A DNA stretch of 5,112 nt from NCBI GenBank assembly GCA_020446285.1, contig JAGREZ010000498.1, positions 321-5,432 of the forward strand, written 5' to 3'. The translations under genes and the position numbers were made by a program. The notes under the pieces were generated by a model. The model saw only the letters and a list, made by a program, of their open reading frames with translations. It searched no databases and was not told the origin of the DNA. The stretch comes from Geminicoccaceae bacterium. GTDB lineage: Bacteria; Pseudomonadota; Alphaproteobacteria; Geminicoccales; Geminicoccaceae. The stretch's first letter is position 1; the number at the start of each line of letters is the position of its first letter. This document shows positions 1 to 5,112 of the stretch, piece after piece.

Positions 1-578
1 ACCTTGCGGCCGCCGCGCAGACCCTCGTCGGCGGTGATGACGATGCTGCTCCGGCAACCGTCGATGCGGTCGGCGAGACTGTCCGGCGAAAATCCGCCGA
101 AGACGATGGAGTGAACGGCACCGATGCGCGCGCAGGCCAGCATGGCATAGGCGGCGGCGGGGATCATCGGCAGATAGATGGTGACCGCGTCACCCTTCTT
201 CACGCCCATGCCCTTGAGCACATTGGCGAGACGGCAGACCTGCTCGTGCAACTCGCGATAGGTGATCCGGGCGTCCGACGACGGATCGTCGCCCTCCCAG
301 ATGATCGCCGTCTGGTCGCCGCGGGTGTCGAGATGACGGTCGACGCAATTGTAGCAGACGTTCAGCTCGCCATCCTCGAACCAGCGGATGCGGGCATTGT
401 CGGAAAAATCGACATCCTTGATCTTCGTCGGCGCCTTGTACCAGTCGATGCGCCCGGCTTGCTCGGCCCAGAATGCCTCGGCATCCTCGACCGACTGCCT
501 GTACATCTCGAGGTAGCGTGCATTGTCGACGAGTGCCGACTGCGCGATGTTTTCAGGTACCTTGTATACGTCCTGCAT
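1..578 (-). CDS. acsA: Acetyl-CoA synthetase (acetate--CoA ligase), N-terminal part
   Basis: This gene activates acetate with ATP to acetyl-AMP and then makes acetyl-CoA in the cytoplasm, which allows growth on or recycling of acetate. Reading the minus strand from the ATG at 578 gives 192 codons, about 30% of the usual roughly 650 residues; the rest lies beyond the left edge. The N-terminal domain shows the family hallmarks [18 protein letters not shown] (residues 66-83) and [16 protein letters not shown] (106-121). The start of the large AMP-binding domain follows, with [20 protein letters not shown] (135-154), [17 protein letters not shown] (156-172) and [11 protein letters not shown] (181-191). 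Arg188 and Arg191 match the CoA-contacting arginines known from Salmonella Acs. The start is supported by GGGGAGG four bases upstream. The ATP-binding loop and the acetylatable C-terminal lysine are outside the window, so intactness cannot be judged. It is followed upstream by a 407 bp gap, so it is probably transcribed from its own promoter. Confidence 0.97.
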   Translation of the reverse strand, partial: MQDVYKVPENIAQSALVDNARYLEMYRQSVEDAEAFWAEQAGRIDWYKAPTKIKDVDFSDNARIRWFEDGELNVCYNCVDRHLDTRGDQTAIIWEGDDPSSDARITYRELHEQVCRLANVLKGMGVKKGDAVTIYLPMIPAAAYAMLACARIGAVHSIVFGGFSPDSLADRIDGCRSSIVITADEGLRGGRK

Positions 579-582
579 CGAA

Positions 583-589
583 CCTCCCC
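583..589 (-). promoter_or_regulatory. Ribosome binding site of acsA
   Basis: On the minus strand the sequence GGGGAGG lies four bases before the ATG at 578. It contains the Shine-Dalgarno core GGAGG and supports the chosen start, which also gives the expected N-terminus MQDVYKVPE. Confidence 0.8.
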
Positions 590-768
590 ATCATGGCGGC
601 TGATTGTCGGGCGCTTTGCGCTCCCTCGCGTCGGGTTACGCCATGGCGTGCGTTCAGCGTCCCTGTTCGTTCACTTGTTGTCATTCTAGCCGGGGAGAGC
701 ACAACGATGCCACGACGTTTTGCCGCAAGGCCGGCCGAAAGGAATCGAACCACGGGATGTCCCGAGGC

Positions 769-830
769 TTATCCACAAGAATGTGCACAAGCTGGTACTA
801 TCCCCATTTTTATCAACAATTTGTGGGTAA
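769..830. promoter_or_regulatory. Cluster of DnaA-box-like 9-mers (candidate DnaA-binding region)
   Basis: The bacterial DnaA box consensus is TTATNCACA. Here there is a perfect TTATCCACA at 769-777 (plus). TGTGCACAA at 782-790 is a one-mismatch box on the minus strand. CTATCCCCA at 798-806 (plus) is weaker, with two mismatches. TTATCAACA at 810-818 (plus) has one mismatch, and TGTGGGTAA at 822-830 (minus) has one. Box starts are 13, 16, 12 and 12 bases apart. The first pair faces each other across 4 bases and the last pair across 3, so both form imperfect inverted repeats. Such close grouping in a non-coding gap is typical of replication origins and also of DnaA-controlled promoters. The hemE-type neighbours common at alphaproteobacterial origins are not in this window, so the role stays open. 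Confidence 0.5.
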
Positions 831-960
831 GTGGTTGCGAACAGCCAATCCCGCCAGACCGGGGTGCGCCGCAACGGACCGGAATATCCGGGTTTCCTGC
901 CCACTCAGGGGTTGAATGACCCGGTTGCAGGGCTTGATGGACCGCCGCCGTCGATCTGTC

Positions 961-998
961 AAGTTATACTAGAGTTGATCTAATTTTATTCAATTTCC
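961..998. other. AT-rich stretch beside the esterase stop codon
   Basis: Twenty-nine of these 38 bases are A or T, in a window whose genes are clearly GC-rich. It overlaps the last codons and TAA stop (986-988) of the minus-strand esterase gene and extends into the gap. It could be a simple post-stop region or an easily melted segment beside the DnaA-box cluster about 130 bp away. It does not form a clear stem with a T-run, so I do not call it a terminator. Confidence 0.4.
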
Positions 999-1648
999 GG
1001 GCGAAGCCAGTGAATGATCTCCGGCAGAATCAGATCGGTGATCCTGACAATCCCGTCCGCGTTCGGATGAAGCGCATCCTCGATCAGATAATCCGGCTGT
1101 GCGGCCACACCATCGAGAAAGAAGGGATAGAGCGGCACTTCGTGTCGGTCGGCGACATCACGGAAAACACGGGCGAAATCATCCCCATATGCACGTCCCA
1201 GATTGGGCGGGGCGAGCATTCCGGCGAGCATGACTGAAACCCCCGCCGCCTTCGCCCGGACAACGATGCTGTCGAGATTGGCTTCGAGCTGGTCGGTCGC
1301 AAGGGCGCGCAGGCCGTCATTGGCACCGAGTTCCACCAGCAGGTGCGTCGGTTTGTCCGACAGCACCCAGTCCAGCCGCGCGAGCCCCCCGGCCGAGGTA
1401 TCGCCGGAAACACCCGCGTTGATGACGTCGCAATCGATACCTTCGCGATCGAGCGCGCGGGAAAGCTCGTCGGGAAACGACTGGCCCTCGGGTACGCCAT
1501 AGCCGGCGGTGAGGCTGTCACCGAGAACGGTGAGCCGGCAATCCTCCTGCGCGCGCGCCGCCCCCGCTGCCATGCCGAAACCGATATACAGGAGGAAAAC
1601 TGTAACGATGCGTGTCCGTGACTTGAGACCGGCGGCCTTGCGATCCAT
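986..1648 (-). CDS. tesA: Exported SGNH-hydrolase esterase (TesA / arylesterase type)
   Basis: This 220-residue protein belongs to the GDSL/SGNH hydrolases and probably cleaves esters or thioesters (acyl-CoA, lysophospholipid or aryl esters) in the periplasm. All four blocks are visible: GDSLTAGYG with nucleophile Ser45, the oxyanion Gly82 in VSGDTSAGG, Asn110 in LGAND, and the Asp191-His194 pair in DALHPNADG. The start ATG at 1648 gives a clean signal peptide: basic K4, K9, R11 and R13, then a hydrophobic run IVTVFLLYIGFGMAAGA (14-30), and a likely cut after Ala33 in ARA-QED. The AGAG six to nine bases upstream is only a modest ribosome binding site. The same frame stays open upstream, but that stretch overlaps the divergent ATPase gene and is shadow sequence; an ATG at 1678 is possible but less suitable. 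It is divergent from the ABC genes across 40 bp, as tesA is in E. coli. Exact substrate is not readable from the sequence. Confidence 0.93.
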   Translation of the reverse strand: MDRKAAGLKSRTRIVTVFLLYIGFGMAAGAARAQEDCRLTVLGDSLTAGYGVPEGQSFPDELSRALDREGIDCDVINAGVSGDTSAGGLARLDWVLSDKPTHLLVELGANDGLRALATDQLEANLDSIVVRAKAAGVSVMLAGMLAPPNLGRAYGDDFARVFRDVADRHEVPLYPFFLDGVAAQPDYLIEDALHPNADGIVRITDLILPEIIHWLRPEIE

Positions 1649-1688
1649 CTCATCTCTGGACACGAACGGAAACGACATCGGGCGAACC
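1649..1688. promoter_or_regulatory. Short divergent intergenic region between tesA and ybbA
   Basis: Only 40 bp separate the two opposite start codons, too short for two full independent promoters with leaders. At least one promoter must therefore lie inside the 5' end of the opposing gene. No clear -35/-10 pair is seen. The 5' ends of both transcripts probably overlap, or the ATPase mRNA is nearly leaderless; this is inference. Confidence 0.4.
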
Positions 1689-2405
1689 ATGATCGGAATT
1701 CGAGACGTACACCTGGAACTCCAGAGCCAGGCAGGCAAGGTCCATATTCTCAAGGGCGTCGACCTCGATGTCAGAAGGGGAACCTCGACCAGTGTGATCG
1801 GTCCGTCGGGATCGGGCAAGTCCAGCCTGCTCGCGGTCATCGGCGGAATCGAGAAGGCGACGGGCGGTTCCGTGCGCGTCGCCGACACCGAACTCACCGG
1901 ACTGGATGAAGACGAGCTGGCGCTGTTTCGCCGCGAGCATGTCGGCATCATCTTTCAGTCGTTTCACCTCGTGCCGACCATGACCGCCGTTGAAAACGTG
2001 GCGCTGCCACTTGAGCTCGCGGGACTTTCGGGTGCATCCGGGCGCGCTGCCGAACGGCTCGATGAAGTCGGCCTCTCCCATCGCCTCGACCACTATCCGG
2101 GCCAGCTCTCCGGCGGCGAGCAACAGCGGGTGGCACTGGCACGGGCACTGGTGAACGATCCGGAACTGCTCCTCGCCGACGAACCAACCGGCAATCTGGA
2201 CAGCGATACCGGCGACCAGATCATCGATCTGCTGTTCGCGACCCGCAGTCATCGCTCGACGACCCTCCTCCTCGTGACCCACGATCCGGCACTCGCCCGC
2301 TTGTGCGACAATACCGTCACCATGCGCGACGGGCATCTGAGCGCCGACGCCGATGGTGATGCAGACATCTCCGCCGAGCCGTCGCTGGCCGGATCCGGCC
2401 GATGA
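1689..2405 (+). CDS. ybbA: ABC transporter ATPase, YbbA/LolD/MacB class
   Basis: This 238-residue cytoplasmic ATPase should power the membrane protein encoded immediately downstream. Every motif of an active ABC ATPase is present: Walker A GPSGSGKS (38-45), Q-loop Gln90 in [14 protein letters not shown], signature LSGGEQQR (140-147), Walker B ELLLADE (159-165) with catalytic Glu165, D-loop NLDS (169-172) and switch His198 in LLVTHDP. The [22 protein letters not shown] stretch is typical of the LolD/MacB/FtsE class, whose members transmit force to envelope partners rather than move small solutes. The C-terminal 20 residues are acidic and alanine-rich and look like a variable tail. I chose ATG 1689 because it gives the family's usual N-terminus, although its ribosome binding site is weak. 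An in-frame ATG at 1608 would add 27 residues that overlap tesA and look like shadow sequence. The TGA overlaps the next gene's ATG. Confidence 0.94.
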   Translation: MIGIRDVHLELQSQAGKVHILKGVDLDVRRGTSTSVIGPSGSGKSSLLAVIGGIEKATGGSVRVADTELTGLDEDELALFRREHVGIIFQSFHLVPTMTAVENVALPLELAGLSGASGRAAERLDEVGLSHRLDHYPGQLSGGEQQRVALARALVNDPELLLADEPTGNLDSDTGDQIIDLLFATRSHRSTTLLLVTHDPALARLCDNTVTMRDGHLSADADGDADISAEPSLAGSGR

Positions 2406-4924
2406 GGTGGTTCAATCTCGGACGCATCGCCCGGCGCGACCTTCGCGGCAGTCTCGCCGGCTTCGCCATCTTCTTCGCCTGCACAGCACTCGGCGTCGCC
2501 ACCATCGCCTCGGTCGGCGTTCTCAACGAGAGCATCAGCCAGGCGGTGGAGCGCGACGCGGCGGCGCTTCTTGGCGGCGACATCTCCATCGGCCAGCCCA
2601 ATATCGACCTCGACCCGGCAGAAGTGGCCCGGCTTGCGCCCGAACGATCGCGCATGACGGCGAACGTCCGTACCAATGCCATCCTTCACGCCGATCCGCA
2701 GGACGGCGAGAGCCGCAACATTCCGGTCGAGATCAAGGCGGTGGACGAGGCCTATCCACTCTATGGTGCGCTCGGCAGCGAACCCGCCCTGCCCGTCTCC
2801 GAACTGCTCGCCGACGGACGGATCATCGTCGAATCGGCCGTGCCGGCGCGTCTCGGCATCGCGGTCGGCGACGAGGTCCGTATCGGCGAGCGCACGCTCC
2901 GCATCGCCGGCATCCTCACCCATGAGCCCGACCGCATCGGCGGCTACATCAATCTCGGCCCGCGCGTGATGATGAGCCGAAACACACTGGAAAGCCTCGG
3001 TATTCTCGTTCCGGGTGCGCTCGCGCGCTACGAATACAATTTCGCCCTCGCCGACCCCGCCACTGCCGTGGCGACGGTCCAGCGCATCCGCGAGGACAAT
3101 CCGGATGCACCGTGGCGGATCCGCAGCAAGGCTGACGTTCAACCACAGGTCGCCCGCTTTACCGACAGGCTGGCAACCTTCCTCATGATGGCCGGCCTCA
3201 CGGCGCTGGTGATCGGCGGGCTCGGCATCGGGCTCTCCATCCGTGCCTATCTCGAAACCAAGACCGACAGCATCGCCACGCTCCGGTCCATCGGCGCCAG
3301 TTCGAGCGACATCGGCCGGATCTACGGTATCCAGCTCGCCTCGCTGGCTCTGGGCGGAACGCTTGCGGGGCTCGTGATCGGCCAGGCCGTGCCGTTCGTC
3401 GCGGCACCGCTGGTGAGCGGACTGTTTCCGGTCGAACTCGATCCGACCTTCGAGCCGCTGCCGCTCCTCCACGCCGGTGCCATCGGCATGCTCGCCGTGG
3501 CACTCTTCGCCTGGCTGCCGCTGGCGCGCTGCCGCGACGTGGCGCCGGCCGATCTCTTCCGCAGCGGCATCCAGAAGACCGGCGGACGCATGCGCCATGG
3601 TCGCCATGCCGTCCTTTTCGGCATCGGCGCCCTGCTCGTCATCCTTGTCCTCGCCGGTGCGCCGCGCATCGGGATCGCCGCCGTGTTTCTTGCGGCAGTG
3701 GTCGCGGTCATGCTCGTCCTCGCCGGCGCGGCAAGGCTCTTTCTCTGGTCGGCGAAAGGACTTCGGCCCATGGCCGGCCCGAGGCTCGCCATGGCGCTTT
3801 CCACACTCGCCCAACCTGGCAATGGTGCCGTGAGTGTCGTCGTCGCCATGGGCGCCGGCCTGTCCGCGCTGGTCATGGTGGGCCTGTTGCAGGACAATCT
3901 TGAGCGCGAGCTGCTCGCGCGGCTGCCCGAGCGCGCGCCCGACCTCGTCTTCATCGACATCCAGCCGGATCAGGTCGAACCGTTCAGCGAAGCAATCGCG
4001 CAGGAACCCGATGCCGCGATCATGCAGCTTGCGCCGGTCCTGCGGGCGCGCGTCGTCCGCATCGCCGGCAAGCCGGTGGACGAGGTGGATATCGCCGAAG
4101 ACGTGCGCTGGACCACACGGCGCGACCGGGGTCTGACCTGGCAGGCGGCGATGCCCGAACATACCGAGCTTGTTGCCGGCGAATGGTGGCCCGCCGACCA
4201 TGACGGCCCGTTGCTCGTCTCCGTCGAGGACGAGGTAGCCCGAGGTTATGGTGTCGGTGTCGGCGACACGTTGAGTTTCAATGTGCTGGGCCGCGTCATG
4301 CAGGCGCGCATCGCCAATCTGCGCAAGGAAATCGACTGGTCGCGCGGGCGTCTCGATTTCGTCTTCGTGATGAGTCCTGGAGAGATCCGGCAGGCGCCGC
4401 ACACGACGGTTGCCGCCGTCGACGTGCCGCCGCACGCTCAGGCGCGGCTGATGGACCGCATGGCCGGCGAGCTTCCCAATGTGACCCCGATCGCCATCGG
4501 CGAGGCCGTCGAGCGGGTCGGCGAGATCATGGGCAAGATCGCGCTCGCCATTCGCGTGGTCGCGGTCGTCACGCTGGCGACGGGCCTGCTCGTGCTTGCG
4601 AGCGCCATCGTCGCCTCGCGCCGCCAGCAGATCCGAAGAGCGGTGCTGCTGAAGGTTCTCGGCGGACAACGCCGGGACATCCTCACACTGCTGCTGCTCG
4701 AACATGCGGGCCTCGGACTGGTGGCGGCGCTCGTCGGAAGCATACTGGGAGGCGTCGGCGCCTGGATCCTTGTCAGCCCGGTGATGGGCCTCGGCTGGAC
4801 GCTCGCACCCGGTCTCGTGGCCGCAACCTCGCTCACCGCCATCCTTCTCGCCGCGGCCATCGGCGCATTCGTCCTCAGACGGGCGCTCACCGTGCCGGCA
4901 GCGACGATTCTCAGACAAACGTGA
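2402..4924 (+). CDS. ybbP: FtsX/MacB-type ABC permease, YbbP-like, 10 TM
   Basis: This 840-residue inner-membrane protein is the partner of the ATPase just upstream, to which it is joined by an ATGA overlap (2402-2405) that suggests translational coupling. Hydrophobic segments are near residues 16-38, 259-281, 308-336, 355-375, 402-420, 423-448, 475-497, 712-738, 762-790 and 800-824. This gives the 10-TM plan of YbbP, with two FtsX units. Two large periplasmic regions (about 39-258 and 498-711) carry similar stretches: IIVESAVPARLGIAVGDEV (141-159) and LLVSVEDEVARGYGVGVGDT (604-623). Each FtsX unit has the usual coupling-type sequence after its first TM of the four-TM block: ETKTDSIATLRSIGASSSDI (285-304) and SRRQQIRRAVLLKVLGGQRR (739-758). 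Length and motifs indicate an intact gene. By family knowledge it may act on hydrophobic compounds or envelope lipids together with the divergent esterase. The substrate is unknown. Confidence 0.93.
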   Translation: MRWFNLGRIARRDLRGSLAGFAIFFACTALGVATIASVGVLNESISQAVERDAAALLGGDISIGQPNIDLDPAEVARLAPERSRMTANVRTNAILHADPQDGESRNIPVEIKAVDEAYPLYGALGSEPALPVSELLADGRIIVESAVPARLGIAVGDEVRIGERTLRIAGILTHEPDRIGGYINLGPRVMMSRNTLESLGILVPGALARYEYNFALADPATAVATVQRIREDNPDAPWRIRSKADVQPQVARFTDRLATFLMMAGLTALVIGGLGIGLSIRAYLETKTDSIATLRSIGASSSDIGRIYGIQLASLALGGTLAGLVIGQAVPFVAAPLVSGLFPVELDPTFEPLPLLHAGAIGMLAVALFAWLPLARCRDVAPADLFRSGIQKTGGRMRHGRHAVLFGIGALLVILVLAGAPRIGIAAVFLAAVVAVMLVLAGAARLFLWSAKGLRPMAGPRLAMALSTLAQPGNGAVSVVVAMGAGLSALVMVGLLQDNLERELLARLPERAPDLVFIDIQPDQVEPFSEAIAQEPDAAIMQLAPVLRARVVRIAGKPVDEVDIAEDVRWTTRRDRGLTWQAAMPEHTELVAGEWWPADHDGPLLVSVEDEVARGYGVGVGDTLSFNVLGRVMQARIANLRKEIDWSRGRLDFVFVMSPGEIRQAPHTTVAAVDVPPHAQARLMDRMAGELPNVTPIAIGEAVERVGEIMGKIALAIRVVAVVTLATGLLVLASAIVASRRQQIRRAVLLKVLGGQRRDILTLLLLEHAGLGLVAALVGSILGGVGAWILVSPVMGLGWTLAPGLVAATSLTAILLAAAIGAFVLRRALTVPAATILRQT

Positions 4925-4940
4925 TCGGCACGATTCGATC

Positions 4941-4970
4941 TTGATCAGGACTGTTCCGGTCCCATATCGT
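4941..4970 (+). promoter_or_regulatory. Possible sigma-70-type promoter for the BI-1 gene
   Basis: TTGATC (4941-4946) and TATCGT (4965-4970), 18 bases apart, each match four of six bases of the housekeeping -35 and -10 consensus. They lie in the 93 bp gap after ybbP and about 50 bp before the next ATG, a sensible distance. A small stem at 4948-4962 (GGACTG-TTC-CGGTCC, one G-U pair) sits in the spacer but has no T-run, so it is not a clear terminator for the ybbAP transcript. Three GATC sites crowd 4923-4946. Confidence 0.35.
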
Positions 4971-5003
4971 ATAGCGAAACCGACCATCCGTGATGATGTC
5001 TTT

Positions 5004-5009
5004 GGAGGG
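5004..5009 (+). promoter_or_regulatory. Ribosome binding site of the BI-1 gene
   Basis: GGAGGG lies eight bases before the ATG at 5018. It is the best Shine-Dalgarno match in the right part of the window and fixes the start of the last gene. Confidence 0.8.
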
Positions 5010-5017
5010 ACAACTCG

Positions 5018-5112
5018 ATGGATCTTCGTTCCAGAACCGTTTCGGCGCCGGCCGGTCTTTCAGCCGAGCGTCTGGATGAGGGACTGCGCAGCTACATGCT
5101 GTCGGTCTACAA
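5018..5112 (+). CDS. BI-1/YccA (Bax inhibitor-1-like) membrane protein, N-terminus
   Basis: Only the first 31 codons are present; the gene leaves the window at the right edge. The visible N-terminus ends in LDEGLRSYMLSVY (19-31), which matches the conserved segment just before the first membrane helix of alphaproteobacterial BI-1/YccA proteins (usually D-x-G-L-R-x-Y-M-L-x-V-Y-N-Y-M). The family are seven-helix integral membrane proteins of about 230-260 residues. Members have been linked to calcium leak or to control of the FtsH protease, but no specific role can be given here. The start is supported by GGAGGG eight bases upstream. It follows ybbP on the same strand after 93 bp and likely has its own promoter. 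The identification rests on a short segment, so moderate caution applies. Confidence 0.8.
   Translation, partial: MDLRSRTVSAPAGLSAERLDEGLRSYMLSVY

Larger units (their letters stand above)
579..985. other. Non-coding gap between acsA and the esterase gene
   Basis: This 407 bp gap holds no convincing gene. The open frames crossing it have atypical, arginine-, cysteine- and serine-rich composition, no good ribosome binding site and no recognisable motif. It must carry the acsA promoter and the 3' end of the esterase transcript, but I found no convincing -35/-10 pair. A TAGAAT hexamer on the minus strand (683-688) has no matching -35. No stem followed by a T-run is seen after the esterase stop. 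Small palindromes are GGCCGGCC at 729-736 and CCGGA-ATA-TCCGG at 879-891. One GANTC site, the type methylated by CcrM in alphaproteobacteria, is at 742-746. The main features are the DnaA-box cluster at 769-830 and the AT-rich stretch at 961-998. Confidence 0.75.

Noticed and set aside
741..753. GGAATCGAACCAC, which resembles the T-arm of a tRNA read on the minus strand.
   Set aside because: No matching acceptor, D-arm or anticodon stems can be built around it on either strand.
879..891. CCGGA-ATA-TCCGG hairpin as terminator of the minus-strand esterase transcript.
   Set aside because: It is about 95 bp past the stop, has only five base pairs and no T-run on the minus strand.
604..915. Small open frames in the acsA-tesA gap (plus strand 604-915 and minus strand 686-904) as possible small proteins.
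   Set aside because: Neither has a good ribosome binding site or a family-like sequence. Both cross the DnaA-box cluster, and their composition looks like translated non-coding DNA.
1649..1951. Upstream extension of the esterase frame to an ATG at 1951.
   Set aside because: The extra 101 residues are antisense to the Walker A part of the ATPase gene, are low-complexity in Ser/Pro/Arg, and would bury the signal peptide that begins properly at 1648.
1650..2336. A 228-codon open frame on the minus strand opposite the ABC ATPase gene.
   Set aside because: The plus strand carries every ABC ATPase motif. The antisense translation has no recognisable motif and is a shadow of GC-rich codon use.
4948..4962. 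Stem GGACTG-TTC-CGGTCC after ybbP as a terminator.
   Set aside because: The stem is short, includes a G-U pair and is not followed by a T-run, so an intrinsic terminator is not supported.
2249..4987. A 912-codon open frame on the minus strand, antisense to nearly all of the permease gene.
   Set aside because: Over 2402-4924 its codons lie exactly opposite the permease codons. A stop would need a sense TTA, CTA or TCA, which are very rare at this GC content, so openness is expected. The translation is rich in D, E, R, H and G without domains or membrane segments, while the plus strand has a clear 10-TM family protein.

Overview
The window looks like chromosomal DNA from a GC-rich alphaproteobacterium. 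The coding regions use G/C-ending codons strongly, and the proteins (acetyl-CoA synthetase, TesA-type esterase, YbbA/YbbP-type ABC transporter, BI-1/YccA membrane protein) resemble alphaproteobacterial versions. Order or genus cannot be settled from the sequence alone. Nothing points to an insertion sequence, prophage, CRISPR array or RNA gene.

Layout from left to right. Bases 1-578 (minus strand) hold the first 192 codons of an acetyl-CoA synthetase that runs off the left edge. Bases 579-985 are non-coding. This gap contains the most unusual signal in the window: within 62 bp (769-830) there is one perfect DnaA box, three one-mismatch boxes and one weaker box, largely arranged as two inverted pairs. 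A 76% AT stretch lies about 130 bp further right (961-998). Bases 986-1648 (minus strand) encode a secreted or periplasmic SGNH-hydrolase esterase (TesA/arylesterase type). After only 40 bp comes a plus-strand operon: an ABC ATPase (1689-2405) joined by an ATGA overlap to a 10-TM FtsX/MacB-type permease (2402-4924). After a 93 bp gap with a plausible promoter and a strong ribosome binding site, the first 31 codons of a BI-1/YccA family protein (5018-5112) run off the right edge.

How the genes fit together. The esterase and the ABC pair repeat the divergent tesA / ybbA-ybbP order of E. coli, so the three products probably form one envelope module: the ATPase drives the permease, and the permease may work on or pass a hydrophobic substrate linked to the exported esterase. 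Acetyl-CoA synthetase and the BI-1 protein are flanking genes with no evident functional tie.

The window is mostly ordinary core-genome content. The DnaA-box cluster is the one stretch that could be something more: a replication origin or a DnaA-controlled regulatory region.
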